Assembly: GCA_000720375.1 (NCBI GenBank)
Contig: JOAA01000019.1
Coordinates: 248,001-312,000 of the forward strand
Reading direction: 5' to 3'
DNA: 64,000 nt
DNA from: Rhodococcus rhodnii
Lineage (GTDB): Bacteria > Actinomycetota > Actinomycetes > Mycobacteriales > Pseudonocardiaceae
The position numbers and the translations under genes were made by a program. Positions 1-9,216 of this stretch are shown here, piece after piece. Positions within the stretch are counted from its first letter, which is position 1, and every line of letters starts with the position of its first letter. The notes beneath the pieces were generated by a model, which saw only the letters and a list, made by a program, of their open reading frames with translations, made no database searches and was not told the DNA's origin.

Positions 1-9
1 ATTTCGGAC

Positions 10-936
10 ATGGGTTCTGTCGCGGTCGCCGCCACCGACGGGATGCTTCATTTCGAGCTGGCGATGGCCTACGAAGTCTTCGGCTCGCAGGCGGTCCGGC
101 AGTGGTACGAGATCTCCGTCTGCGGGGATCGTCCAGTGCGGGCAGGAAGGTTCGGGATCGAGCCGGATCGCGGCCTTGACCAGCTCGTACAGGCCGATAC
201 GGTGATCGTTCCCGCGTTGGCCGATGTGGACCGGGACCCGCCCAATGACCTGGTTGACGCGGTGCGCGCGGCTCATGAGGCGGGCGCTCGCGTGGCCTCG
301 CTCTGTACAGGTGCGTTCGCGCTGGCCGCCGCAGGATTGCTGGATGGGAAGCGCGCGACCACCCACTGGGCACATACAGACGCGTTGGCCGCTCGGTTTC
401 CGCAGATCGAGGTCGATGCGGATGTGCTTTACGTCGACAACGGCACCGTGCTCACCTCTGCGGGCAAGGCGGCCGCGATGGACCTGTGCCTGCATATGGT
501 CCGCTCCGACCACGGTTCCGCGATAGCCAACCAGGTTGCGCGCAACCTGGTTGTGCCGCCTCATCGGGCCGGCGGGCAAGCCCAGTTCGTGCCGACTCCC
601 GTGCCCGCCAAGGAAAATCACCCGCTGACCGAGCTGTTCCCCTGGGTGCTGGAACGATTGGGCGAACCGTTGACCGTGGCGGACATGGCCCGGCAGGCGA
701 ACCTGAGCTCACGCCACCTGGGCCGGCACTTCCGGTCGGCGACGGGCACAACTCCGCTGCAATGGCTGCTGACCCAACGGATCCGTCGCGCCCAGGAACT
801 ATTGGAGACCACCAACAACAGCGTCGACGTCATCGCGGCGGCGACCGGAATGGGCACCGCCGCGACACTTCGTCGTCATTTCAATCGCACGGTCGGCGTG
901 CCTCCTGACGCGTACCGCCGTACTTTCCGCACCTGA
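10..936 (+). CDS. GlxA-type transcriptional regulator (DJ-1/PfpI + AraC HTH)
   Basis: Predicted cytoplasmic DNA-binding regulator. Residues about 3-170 form a DJ-1/PfpI-like domain with the nucleophile-elbow motif SLCTGAF, and residues about 212-305 form a double helix-turn-helix AraC domain ending in the typical VGVPPDAYRRTF. The length of 308 residues is normal for GlxA-family regulators. The DJ-1 half usually acts as a ligand-sensing module rather than an enzyme. The ATG at 10 lies almost at the window edge, so a slightly upstream start cannot be excluded. The regulated target is unknown; the neighbour is a convergent deazaflavin reductase. Confidence 0.9.
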   Translation: MGSVAVAATDGMLHFELAMAYEVFGSQAVRQWYEISVCGDRPVRAGRFGIEPDRGLDQLVQADTVIVPALADVDRDPPNDLVDAVRAAHEAGARVASLCTGAFALAAAGLLDGKRATTHWAHTDALAARFPQIEVDADVLYVDNGTVLTSAGKAAAMDLCLHMVRSDHGSAIANQVARNLVVPPHRAGGQAQFVPTPVPAKENHPLTELFPWVLERLGEPLTVADMARQANLSSRHLGRHFRSATGTTPLQWLLTQRIRRAQELLETTNNSVDVIAAATGMGTAATLRRHFNRTVGVPPDAYRRTFRT

Positions 937-964
937 CGTCAGTCCGTCCAGAGTGGACTCGACG

Positions 965-1375
965 TCAGTTCTTACGGTAGACGGCAAGCACAGGGATCAA
1001 GCGCTCGGTCTTGCGCTCGTAGTCCGCGAAACCGGGCGCCCGCTCGACCATGCGGGCGTACAGCGCGTCACGCTCGGCGCGGTCGGTCACTTCCTCGGCC
1101 TTGCCTTCGTACTTCTCCGTGCCGACCTCGATGGTGACATCCGGGTTGGCCTTGATGTTGTGGTACCAGGCCGGGTTGCGGTCCGCGCCGCCGTTGGACG
1201 CGATGATCACGACGCGCTCGCCGTCCGGCAGGTACACCAGCGGGCTGCTGACCGACCGGCCGCTCTTGGCACCCGTCGTGGTCAGGATGGTCATCGTCGC
1301 GCCCTCGAACATGCCGCCGACTTTGCCCTCGTTCGCCCGGAACTCCTCGATCACCTGCGTGTTGAAGTCAGACAC
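965..1375 (-). CDS. Deazaflavin (F420)-dependent nitroreductase family protein
   Basis: A 136-residue protein of the Ddn-like split-barrel family, which binds F420 and reduces varied substrates. Visible family features are the N-terminal NTQVIEEFRANEG, the TTTGAKSGR nucleotide-contact region, and the NPAWYHNIKANPDVTIEVG block that is nearly invariant in this family. It reads toward the preceding GlxA gene, with a gap of under 30 bases. The physiological substrate cannot be inferred from sequence. Confidence 0.9.
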   Translation of the reverse strand: MSDFNTQVIEEFRANEGKVGGMFEGATMTILTTTGAKSGRSVSSPLVYLPDGERVVIIASNGGADRNPAWYHNIKANPDVTIEVGTEKYEGKAEEVTDRAERDALYARMVERAPGFADYERKTERLIPVLAVYRKN

Positions 1376-1538
1376 CCCAGTACCTTCCGCTTGTCATCAT
1401 TCTTGACTGAGAAAATCCTATCCGGGCAGTTTTTATTCCCTCGGACAGCCCTTGCGGGCAGTCGTCGGGTCGGGGCGGTAACGCCGAGCCGGGTGAAATC
1501 GGACCTATCGGATGCATCCCTCCGACCGGAAGCGAGCC

Positions 1539-2177
1539 ATGAAGACCACTTACGCCCGGCTCCGCAGGACCCTTGGCCAGCTGGCATACGAGAAGCGCTA
1601 CGGCGTACGCACCGCTGAGCTGATCGAGCTGGACAAGCTCGGCATCGACGGCGAGGGGCGCGGGTACTACGTCGCCGCGAGCTGGCGGACTCTGCGACGC
1701 ACCTTGTCGCGCAAGGAGATCACCGGCCGCGACGTGTTCATCGACTTCGGCTCGGGCATGGGCCGGATGGTGCTGGAGGCGGCGAGGTTCCCGTTCGGCC
1801 GGGTGATCGGCGTCGAACTGTCCGACGAGCTGCACAAGATCGCGCAGGACAACGTCCAACGGACCCGGCAGCGCCTGCGCTGCCGTGACATCGAACTCGT
1901 GCGGACCGACGTGCTCGAGTACGAGATCCCGGACGACGTGAGCGTGGTGTTCTTCAACAACCCGTTCCAAGGGCCGGTGTTCACCACGGTGATCGAGCGC
2001 CTGGTCGCCACGCTTGACCGCAACCCGCGGGAACTCAAGATCATCTACTACAACCCGGTCGAGGAGCAGACGATCCTCGCCACTGGCCGGGCCGCGATCA
2101 CGCGCAGACTCGTGCACGCCAGGCGCCGAACGGCGGGATCGCCGTTCGGCCTGACGAAGGTGTTTCTCCTGCGTTAG
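1539..2177 (+). CDS. Class I SAM-dependent methyltransferase (DOT1-like fold)
   Basis: The SAM-binding motif I reads VFIDFGSGMGRMVLEAA, followed by the acidic motif VIGVELS and a NNPF motif, an arrangement seen in DOT1-like and small-molecule methyltransferases. I prefer the ATG at 1539 because GGAAG lies six bases upstream; an in-frame ATG at 1512 would add nine residues. About 212 residues. The gene ends in a 4-base convergent overlap with the metalloprotease gene. The substrate is unknown. Confidence 0.8.
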   Translation: MKTTYARLRRTLGQLAYEKRYGVRTAELIELDKLGIDGEGRGYYVAASWRTLRRTLSRKEITGRDVFIDFGSGMGRMVLEAARFPFGRVIGVELSDELHKIAQDNVQRTRQRLRCRDIELVRTDVLEYEIPDDVSVVFFNNPFQGPVFTTVIERLVATLDRNPRELKIIYYNPVEEQTILATGRAAITRRLVHARRRTAGSPFGLTKVFLLR

Positions 2178-3523
2178 CCCGCGTCGACGGTCAGCGTGAA
2201 CTGACCGAGCGTCGCGTAGCCGGAGTAACCGTTAGTGGCTGGGTTGCCTGCACCCGTGCCTTCGACCTGGAACGTGTACCGGCCGGCCCCGAGGCTCTGC
2301 GAGAAGCTCGCGTCCAACCCGCTCGCCTCGTTGGTGTTCACGCGCCGCACCGGCGGGTCGACAGTCGCGACGACCGTGCCGCTCGCATCCCGGACCGTGA
2401 GCTTGATGTCCAGGTCGGGAGCGAAGACCGCGGGCAACGCCTTCGCGGTCAGCGTTCCGCCCGCGTGCTGGATCGCGAACACGTCCACGTCGGCGTCCGT
2501 GCTGATGATTCCGGTGACCGGGGTGTTGTCGGTCAGCGACGCGGCCGAGGCCGGGTCGTTCGGGAAGTCGTCAGCCAATGTGGGGGCGCCATTGGCTGGG
2601 ATGACCGACAGATCGTCCTCGGTGTTGTTGGCGTTGGTGTATTCGCCCTTGCTCCACTGGGTGACCGGCTGGCCGTAGCCGACGCCCATGATCGGCGCCC
2701 AGTTGGTGTGGCCGCCGTAGTACTCGGTACCGGTCGTCTGACCGTCGTGGCCGAGGCCCAGGTTGTGGCCGGTCTCGTGGGAGACGATCTCGGCGATCGA
2801 CTTGCCGTCGTAACCGCTGGTCGCGTACGCCCAGGCGGGCTGGTAGTTGGCGTGCCGGTTGGCCTCGTCGAAGGTGCCGATGTACGCCTGGCCACCGCAA
2901 CCGCAGTTGGTGACGTCCTTGGGTGTGATCACCGCGCGTGTGCCGTAGACCTGGTCCGCGGAGCCGGACCGGGTGATCTTGTCCTCGATCGTTTCCTCGG
3001 TGGTCACGTCGACGTCGAACGACCGGTAGTCCTCGGACACGGCAAGGAACGCCTGGTAGATGGCTTCCCGCTCGGCGTCGTTGTAGGACGACGGGTTGCC
3101 GTCGGAGTCATAGGGCGGCGCGTCGATGCGGGCACCGCCGTTCCACGCCGTGCCCTCGACGCTGTGACCAGTGAAGTCCAGGTAGATCGTGCGGTTGGAG
3201 CCCTGACGGCTGTGCAGCTTGAACACGTCGACGCCAGGCGGCACGGCCAGCGCCGACGACGGAGCCGCCGCTGGGGCGTTCTTCTTCTCGACCGATCTGA
3301 TCCGGCCTTCCTGGTCGACCTGGAAGTGATCGCTGCGGACGATTTGTTTGACCTTCGCGACCGGGATGTCGTTGACCACCGACAGGGCGATCGCGTTGAC
3401 CGTCTCGACCGGCTGGCCGGCGTCGGTCTTGGGCGCGGACTGCGCCTGAGCAGGGATGAGCAGGACCAATGCGACGGCTGCGGCAGCAGCGGTCACACCG
3501 GTTGCCTGTGCAGGGAGAGACAA
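2174..3523 (-). CDS. Secreted reprolysin-like zinc metalloprotease
   Basis: The extended zinc signature SHETGHNLGLGHDG (HExxHxxGxxHD, metzincin/reprolysin type) is present around residue 250. The N-terminus is a signal peptide (hydrophobic stretch ending AQAQSA) followed by a propeptide-like segment. After the catalytic domain, the C-terminal roughly 130 residues look like a bacterial pre-peptidase C-terminal beta domain (DADVDVFAI, YTFQVEG). The first possible start is the TTG at 3532, but AAGGAG abuts it directly; the in-frame TTG at 3523 has proper spacing (9 bases) and is preferred. It shares its 150-base upstream region with the divergent secreted EEP protein. Likely an extracellular protease. 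Confidence 0.88.
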   Translation of the reverse strand: MSLPAQATGVTAAAAAVALVLLIPAQAQSAPKTDAGQPVETVNAIALSVVNDIPVAKVKQIVRSDHFQVDQEGRIRSVEKKNAPAAAPSSALAVPPGVDVFKLHSRQGSNRTIYLDFTGHSVEGTAWNGGARIDAPPYDSDGNPSSYNDAEREAIYQAFLAVSEDYRSFDVDVTTEETIEDKITRSGSADQVYGTRAVITPKDVTNCGCGGQAYIGTFDEANRHANYQPAWAYATSGYDGKSIAEIVSHETGHNLGLGHDGQTTGTEYYGGHTNWAPIMGVGYGQPVTQWSKGEYTNANNTEDDLSVIPANGAPTLADDFPNDPASAASLTDNTPVTGIISTDADVDVFAIQHAGGTLTAKALPAVFAPDLDIKLTVRDASGTVVATVDPPVRRVNTNEASGLDASFSQSLGAGRYTFQVEGTGAGNPATNGYSGYATLGQFTLTVDAG

Positions 3524-3676
3524 CCGAGACAACTCCTTTGGGTTAACCCAAATGGGTTCATCGGCGGCCTAAGATACAAACAATCGGTCGATATGAACAC
3601 CTTCCAACGGACTATTCGTCCCCTGGATGGCTGAACCTAAAGTTCATCCTGCGATGGGTGCGACGGTTGCTCACGC

Positions 3677-4891
3677 GTGGCAGAGTCATCCGCTGTGCGA
3701 ATTCGGGTGCTGCTCACGTGTGTCCTGTTAGGTGCGGTCGTAGCCCAGCCTGCCCAGGCTGAGGAGCGCGGCTTCGGGCCGGAGAAGGTCCGTTTCTCGA
3801 CGTTCAACGCCTCGCTCAACCGGTCGGCCGCCGGACAGCTGGTCGCCGATCTGTCCACTCCGGACAACGCGCAGGCCCGTAAGGTCGCCGAGGTCATCCA
3901 GCTCGACCGGCCGGACGTGCTGCTCATCAACGAGTTCGACTACGTGCCCAACAATCAGGCTGCCGAGAAGTTCCGCGCCAACTACCTGCGGCGCGGCCAG
4001 AACGGCGCCAAGCCGATCGACTACCCGTACGCCTACACCGCACCGGTGAACACCGGCGTGCCGAGCGGCTTGGACTTCAACCGCGACGGCCGCGCCGACG
4101 GGCCGGACGACGCGTACGGTTTCGGGCTTTTCCCAGGTCAGTACGGCATGCTCGTATTGTCGAAGTTCCCGATCGACCGCTCGGGCGTCCGCACGTTCCA
4201 GAACTTCCGCTGGAAGGACATGCCGGGCGCGCTGCTGCCGGACGACCCGGCCACCCCGGCGAAGGCGGACTGGTACTCGCCGCAAGCCCTGGAAGTGTTC
4301 CGGCTTTCGTCGAAATCGCACTGGGACGTGCCGCTTCGGATAAAGGGGCAAACCGTACATTTCCTGGTTTCCCACCCGACTCCGCCCGCTTTCGACGGTG
4401 CTGAGGATCGGAATGGCACGCGTAACCACGATGAGATCCGGCTTTGGGCCGACTACATCACTGGTAAGGCCGGTTACCTCTACGACGACAAGGGCAAGCG
4501 CGGCGGACTGCCGCGTGGCGCGAAGTTCGTCATCGCCGGGGACAACAACTCCGACCCGGCCGACGGCGACAGCGTGCCGGGCGCGATCCAGCAACTCCTG
4601 GACTCGCGGCGGCTGATCGACACCAAGCCGAGCAGCCGCGGCGCGGTCGAAGCCGCGGAGACGCAAGGCGGCGCGAACCTCAAGCACCGCACCAACCCGC
4701 GCTACGACACCGGCGACTTCAATGACAACGCACCCGGCAACCTGCGCGTGGACTACGTGCTGCCGTCGTACGGATTGATCCCGCTGCACTCCGAGGTGTT
4801 CTGGCCGGTCGCGAGCTCGCCGCTGGCTCGGCTGAACGACACTTCGGACCATCACCTTGTCGGCCTCACCCTGCTAGTTTTGGGCCGGTGA
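3677..4891 (+). CDS. Secreted endonuclease/exonuclease/phosphatase-fold protein
   Basis: A 404-residue exported protein with an N-terminal signal sequence (LLTCVLLGAVVAQPAQA). EEP-fold catalytic motifs are visible: FSTFNASLNR, the metal-binding INEFDY, GDNNSDPADGDS, DYVLPS, and the terminal SDHHLVG histidine motif. Members act as extracellular nucleases, phosphodiesterases or phosphatases; substrate cannot be assigned. Start is a GTG. It overlaps the following SixA-like gene by four bases (GTGA), so the two are probably translationally coupled. Confidence 0.85.
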   Translation: MAESSAVRIRVLLTCVLLGAVVAQPAQAEERGFGPEKVRFSTFNASLNRSAAGQLVADLSTPDNAQARKVAEVIQLDRPDVLLINEFDYVPNNQAAEKFRANYLRRGQNGAKPIDYPYAYTAPVNTGVPSGLDFNRDGRADGPDDAYGFGLFPGQYGMLVLSKFPIDRSGVRTFQNFRWKDMPGALLPDDPATPAKADWYSPQALEVFRLSSKSHWDVPLRIKGQTVHFLVSHPTPPAFDGAEDRNGTRNHDEIRLWADYITGKAGYLYDDKGKRGGLPRGAKFVIAGDNNSDPADGDSVPGAIQQLLDSRRLIDTKPSSRGAVEAAETQGGANLKHRTNPRYDTGDFNDNAPGNLRVDYVLPSYGLIPLHSEVFWPVASSPLARLNDTSDHHLVGLTLLVLGR

Positions 4892-5358
4892 CCAGGACAC
4901 TCACGCTGCTACGGCACGCCAAGTCGGCATGGCCGGACGGTGTGCCCGACTTGGAACGCCCGCTTGGCGAGCGCGGCCGCCGGGACGCCCCGGCGGTCGG
5001 CCGCTGGCTCAACGAGAACGTGCCCGACCTGAGCCTCGTGGTGTGCTCGCCCGCGCTCAGGGCACGGCAGACGTGGGATCTGGTGTCGGCCGAACTGGCC
5101 ACGCAGCCCGAAGTCCGGCAGCACGCCAAGATCTATTACGGCCCGTTGCTCGAAGTGGTCCGTGGCCTGCCGCCGGAGGTCGCCTCGGCGATGCTCGTCG
5201 GCCACAACCCGGACATGGAGGACCTGGCCGAGCACCTGACCGGCACCCACACCACCTTCAAGACCTCGACAGTCGCCGTAGTGCGCACCGACCTGGAGTG
5301 GTCGGATGCGGGGCCGAACTGGGCCGAGCTGATCATGACCGCGACTCCTCGTGGCTAG
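4888..5358 (+). CDS. SixA-like histidine phosphatase
   Basis: A 156-residue branch-2-like histidine phosphatase of the SixA type. The phospho-acceptor histidine sits in LTLLRHAKSAWPD near the N-terminus and the second catalytic histidine in MLVGHNPDMEDL. In enterobacteria SixA removes phosphate from phosphohistidine proteins; actinobacterial homologues have no firmly known target. The start GTG overlaps the stop of the secreted EEP gene, although the two products should work on opposite sides of the membrane. Confidence 0.88.
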   Translation: MTRTLTLLRHAKSAWPDGVPDLERPLGERGRRDAPAVGRWLNENVPDLSLVVCSPALRARQTWDLVSAELATQPEVRQHAKIYYGPLLEVVRGLPPEVASAMLVGHNPDMEDLAEHLTGTHTTFKTSTVAVVRTDLEWSDAGPNWAELIMTATPRG

Positions 5359-5457
5359 GGCTACTCCAATCGAGGGACGCTGATCACCCAGGTTGTTCTG
5401 GTAACCGGAACCCTGAAATCCTCGGGTAGGGGCGTCGACACGATTGGGTTCGCAGAC

Positions 5458-7746
5458 ATGCCGCAGGTGAAGCTGGGGGATGACAGCTCGCCATTCGGAC
5501 GTGAGCTCCGCAGGCTGCGCACCCGGCGCGGCCTGTCCCTGCAGAAGCTGGCCGAACTGGTCAACTACACCCGCGGGTACATCGGCAAAGTCGAAACCGG
5601 CGACAAACCACCGACCACGGAACTGGCCAGGCGCTGTGACCAGGTCCTGGAGGCAGGCGGCCAGCTGATCGCGCTGGCGACGTCGGAAGGCCTGCCGCGA
5701 CTGGCCCAGTTGCCAGCGGCAGCGGCGACATTCGTCGGCCGCGAGCACCAACTGAGCCAATTGGACCTCGCCCTGTCGGGCGACATGACCGGTGCACCGT
5801 GGACAGTCGCCATCGACGGGCCACCGGGCGTCGGCAAAACAGCGTTGGCGTTGCGCCTGGCGCACCAGGTAAAGGACCGGTTCCCGGACGGACAGCTATA
5901 CGTCGACCTGCACGGCTACTCGCCGGACGGTCAGCCATCCCGGCCGGACGTCGTACTCGAGGAATTCCTCGTCGCGCTGGGCACGAACGCTGCCGCGATC
6001 CCGTCATCAACGAGCCAGCGGGCGGCCCTGTACCGGTCATTGCTCGACGGCAGGCGGATTCTGCTCGTGCTCGACAACGCGCGTGATTCGCGTCAGATCG
6101 AGCACCTGCTGCCTGGCTCGGCGGGCTGCGGCGTGATCGTGACGAGTCGAATGCGCCTCGGCGGCCTGCCGATCAGGCAGGACCAGCGGATCACGCTCGG
6201 GCCGCTGAGTGAAGACGAGTCGATCCTGTTGCTGCGTACGGTGATTGGCAACTCCCGGGCCGACGATGAACCTGAGGCGACGGCAGGCCTCGCCCGCCGA
6301 TGTGGCCATTTGCCGCTGGCGCTGCGGATCGCGGCCGAACGCGTCGCGACACACCCGCACCACTCGGTGGACGAACTCGCCGATGAGCTTGGCGCGGAGG
6401 AAGAACGCCTCGACGTACTGTCCACAGAAGACGACTCGGTCGCCGTGCGGACAGTGTTCTCGTGGTCATACCGCGACTTGTCCGGTGAAGCAGCCAGGAT
6501 GTTCCGGTTGATCGGCTTGCATCGCGGCCCTCACCTGAGCGTGCACGCCGCAGCGGCTATGGCTGACACCCCCGTGCCCCATGCACGCCGACTGCTCGAC
6601 CGCCTCGTTGGCGTACACCTGGTTCAAGGTCTGGGTGGCGGCCGGTACCGGTGCCACGACTTGTTGCGCGTCTACGCTGCCGAACGCGCGCTGGAAGAGG
6701 AACCACTGGAGGCTCGAAACCTTACGGTACAACGAGTTCTGCACTGGTACCTGCAGACGTGCTTCGAAGCGAACCACGTGCTTTCCCCGCAGCGGTTCGA
6801 CCCGCCGCTCGAACCTTGCCCGTTCTCGTTGCCCACGTTGAAGTTCGGTTCGTACGACGAGGCCTTGGCATGGTGCGAAGCCGAAATGCCGAACCTGATC
6901 GCGGCACCACGGCTGGCACTCGAATACGGCGAAGACGCGATCGCCTGGAAAATCCCGGTCGGCAGCTTCAACTTCGTGTTCCTGCGCAAGCGGTGGAGCC
7001 CATGGATCAGCGCACACGAACTCGGCATCGCGGGGGCTCGGCGGCTAGGCGACCGCTTCGGCGAGGCGTGGACGTTGAACAACGTCGCGCACGGCTTCCG
7101 TGAACTGCGAAGGTTCAAGGACGCGAAGGAACACCTGGCCGAAGCCCTGGAAATCCGCAAGCAGATCAACGACCAAGTCGGTCTGGCGTGGACACTCACC
7201 GCGATCGGGTTCGTCGACTGCGACCAGAACGAGTTCGCGGCGGCGGCGGATTCGTTGTTCGAAGCACTGCGAATCCGCTCGGAGGTCGAACGCGAACACG
7301 CCGGCGACGAAGCCCTGCTGACCGCGAACAAACAAGGTCAGGGAATCGCGCGCGCCTCACTCGGAACCGCGTTGCGCGAACTGGGACGCTACGACGAAGC
7401 ACTCGACCAACTGACCCAAGCGCTGAACATCTTCCGTGACATCGCGGACAAGCATGGCGAGGGATACACCCTGGTCAAACTCGGAGACCTGTACGCACGA
7501 CTGCGCAAGCCAGAGGACGCACTGGCAAACTTCGAGCAAGCCCTTGCGGCACGCCGCGAAATCGGCGACCGCTGGGGCGAAGCAGAAACCTTGCACAGCA
7601 GAGGCCGCCTGTTGCTCGACACCGGCAAGGCTGAAGCCGCCCGTGAGTCGTGGCACGACGCCCTCGCCATCTTCACGGACTTGGACGACCCACGCGCTGA
7701 GGACGTGCGGGCGCTGCTCTCGTCAACACCTCGCACAGCCGGCTGA
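5458..7746 (+). CDS. XRE HTH / NB-ARC ATPase / TPR regulatory protein
   Basis: A 762-residue STAND-type regulator. Residues about 12-65 are an XRE helix-turn-helix (LSLQKLAELVNYTRGYIGKVE); residues about 90-400 are an NB-ARC ATPase with P-loop IDGPPGVGKTALAL near residue 120 and the hydrophobic Walker B region RRILLVLDNARD; residues about 530-750 are TPR repeats. The architecture is AfsR-like but with an XRE domain in place of the SARP DNA-binding and BTAD domains. Such proteins are commonly pathway-specific activators in actinomycetes. The gene stands alone, so its target cannot be assigned from context. Confidence 0.9.
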   Translation: MPQVKLGDDSSPFGRELRRLRTRRGLSLQKLAELVNYTRGYIGKVETGDKPPTTELARRCDQVLEAGGQLIALATSEGLPRLAQLPAAAATFVGREHQLSQLDLALSGDMTGAPWTVAIDGPPGVGKTALALRLAHQVKDRFPDGQLYVDLHGYSPDGQPSRPDVVLEEFLVALGTNAAAIPSSTSQRAALYRSLLDGRRILLVLDNARDSRQIEHLLPGSAGCGVIVTSRMRLGGLPIRQDQRITLGPLSEDESILLLRTVIGNSRADDEPEATAGLARRCGHLPLALRIAAERVATHPHHSVDELADELGAEEERLDVLSTEDDSVAVRTVFSWSYRDLSGEAARMFRLIGLHRGPHLSVHAAAAMADTPVPHARRLLDRLVGVHLVQGLGGGRYRCHDLLRVYAAERALEEEPLEARNLTVQRVLHWYLQTCFEANHVLSPQRFDPPLEPCPFSLPTLKFGSYDEALAWCEAEMPNLIAAPRLALEYGEDAIAWKIPVGSFNFVFLRKRWSPWISAHELGIAGARRLGDRFGEAWTLNNVAHGFRELRRFKDAKEHLAEALEIRKQINDQVGLAWTLTAIGFVDCDQNEFAAAADSLFEALRIRSEVEREHAGDEALLTANKQGQGIARASLGTALRELGRYDEALDQLTQALNIFRDIADKHGEGYTLVKLGDLYARLRKPEDALANFEQALAARREIGDRWGEAETLHSRGRLLLDTGKAEAARESWHDALAIFTDLDDPRAEDVRALLSSTPRTAG

Positions 7747-8252
7747 CACCAGCAGCTGCAACGTCGCGATGAGGGCCCTGCCACTGTCGGGTCGGGCGAC
7801 CCGCGCGAACGGTCCGTTCGCAAATCCAGTTGTCCACAACCCGCCGGTAACCCCCTTGACCAGCCCATATCCCCGATAGAATGGCGTCGGGGTCGCCCCC
7901 CCGGGAGCGGTGGGGGATGCTCTGGGGTGTGTTTGGCGGGGTGTGTTTGGCGGGGTGTGTTTGGCGGGGTGTGTTTGGCGGGGCACGTCCGGCGGGGATG
8001 TCTGGCAGAGCATGTCCGCAGGGCACGTCCGGCAAGGCACGCCGGGCAGCGGCGGGGGATGTCTGGCAGCGGCGGGTGGTCTCCCGACGAGCGCCGTGCG
8101 GACGCACATCTACCGACCGGGGTCTGCACCCTCTGGCTACTCCGCCAAGCAGCCGCGATCCCGCCCGTGCCGCCGAGACACAGCCCTGGTGCCGGATGTT
8201 TGGCAGGGGTTGCCTGGCGGCGGAGTGATGGTAGGCAGCGACGGGCGGCGGC
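7747..8252. other. Convergent intergenic region without a credible gene
   Basis: This 506-base gap lies between the ends of two convergent genes. Several overlapping open frames cross it, but they are compositionally repetitive (Pro/Thr/His or Gly/Cys/Trp rich), have no family resemblance and arise from the tandem 14-base repeat annotated separately. No strong hairpin terminator was spotted. Confidence 0.7.
7924..8067. repeat. Degenerate 14-bp tandem repeat array
   Basis: Four perfect tandem copies of GGGGTGTGTTTGGC occupy 7924-7979. They run into further degenerate units, including GGGGCACGTCCGGC (7980), a 13-base unit GGGGATGTCTGGC (7994), and AGGGCACGTCCGGC (8020), up to about 8067. Related heptamers (TGTTTGGC, TGCCTGGC) recur at about 8198-8220. 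Between the perfect unit and the 7980 unit all five differences are transitions. The array lies in a convergent gap, not in a gene. It lacks spacers, so it is not a CRISPR array. Confidence 0.9.
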
Positions 8253-9206
8253 TCACTTCAATGCTTCGAACAGGCGGGTCAGGTAGGCTTCTCTGTTCAC
8301 CGATTTCGCTGCGCGGACTGGGGTTCTTCCTTGGCCTGCTTTGCTTTCGATGTCGGAGTCGTCGACGATGTTGCGCCGGTCCGTGATCAGTTGGCCGCGG
8401 GTGTGGGTGCCGAGCAGCTCCACCGTCACCACGACTTCCTGGTATTCCGCCAAAGTGGGGTCTTGCAGCAGCACCGCCGCCAGCGGGTCGTGGATTGTGC
8501 AGGTGCGGAAGCCGAACATTCTTGAGTAGAAGTCCGCGTAGTGCTTCAGCAGCGCGCTCGCGAATTGGGCTCGCGGTGTGGAGACCTCGGCCAGCGCTGC
8601 GAGCCAGGCCTCGTCGGCACGGGCTGTGTCCGTCACGTCCAGGCCGACCAAGGTCAGGTTTGGAAAGCCTGTGTCGAATACCAGGTCTGCGGCTTCTGGG
8701 TCGTGCCAGATGTTCGCTTCGGCGTGGGTGGTCACGTTTCCGGGCACGCTAAGCGCTCCGCCCAGGACCATGACCGAGTGGAGCAGTTCTGGCAGGCGGG
8801 GTTCGAGCAGTGCTGCCACTGCGACGTTTGTCAACGGGCCCAACGCCAGCAGGGTCAGCTCGCCGGGATTCGCCCTCGCCAGGGTGACGATCTGTTCCGC
8901 GGCCGAGATGTCCACTGGGCGTCGGTGTGGGGCTGGGCCTGCTTGGCCGCCTAGGCCGTCTGCGCCGTGGACGAATTCGGCCGTATGTAGTTCTTGTGCC
9001 AGTGGGCGGTTTGCGCCGACGGCGACCGGGACGTTGTTCAGGCCCGCGACGTCCAGGACTCGTAGGGCGTTGTCGGCGGCTGTCGGGGCTGGCACATTGC
9101 CGTGCACGCTTCCCACCGCCACGATTTCGATGTCTGGTTGTGCCGCTAGGAACAGGATCGCGAGCGAGTCGTCGATGCCCGGGTCGGTGTCCAGGATGAT
9201 GCGCAC
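8253..9206 (-). CDS. Inosine/uridine-preferring nucleoside hydrolase
   Basis: A 317-residue IunH-family enzyme that cleaves the N-glycosidic bond of ribonucleosides to ribose and free base. The calcium-binding signature DTDPGIDDSLAI is at residues 6-17. The expected ADNALRVLD, the LLALGPLTNVA loop and the conserved IHDPLAA histidine-aspartate are all present. It follows the NCS1 nucleobase permease with a 10-base gap, so the two form a salvage operon coupling base uptake with nucleoside breakdown. Confidence 0.94.
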   Translation of the reverse strand: MRIILDTDPGIDDSLAILFLAAQPDIEIVAVGSVHGNVPAPTAADNALRVLDVAGLNNVPVAVGANRPLAQELHTAEFVHGADGLGGQAGPAPHRRPVDISAAEQIVTLARANPGELTLLALGPLTNVAVAALLEPRLPELLHSVMVLGGALSVPGNVTTHAEANIWHDPEAADLVFDTGFPNLTLVGLDVTDTARADEAWLAALAEVSTPRAQFASALLKHYADFYSRMFGFRTCTIHDPLAAVLLQDPTLAEYQEVVVTVELLGTHTRGQLITDRRNIVDDSDIESKAGQGRTPVRAAKSVNREAYLTRLFEALK

Positions 9207-9216
9207 GTTCGATCAC

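Noticed and set aside
3541..3570. PHO box before the secreted EEP gene (GTTAACC and GTTCATC)
   Set aside because: The units are 14 bases apart rather than 11 and the second diverges from GTTCACC.
7924..8067. CRISPR array
   Set aside because: Units are only 14 bases, directly adjacent and without spacers; no cas genes.
7881..8386. Overlapping plus- and minus-strand frames across the 14-bp repeat
   Set aside because: They are translations of the tandem repeat in several frames, low-complexity and unsupported by a ribosome binding site.
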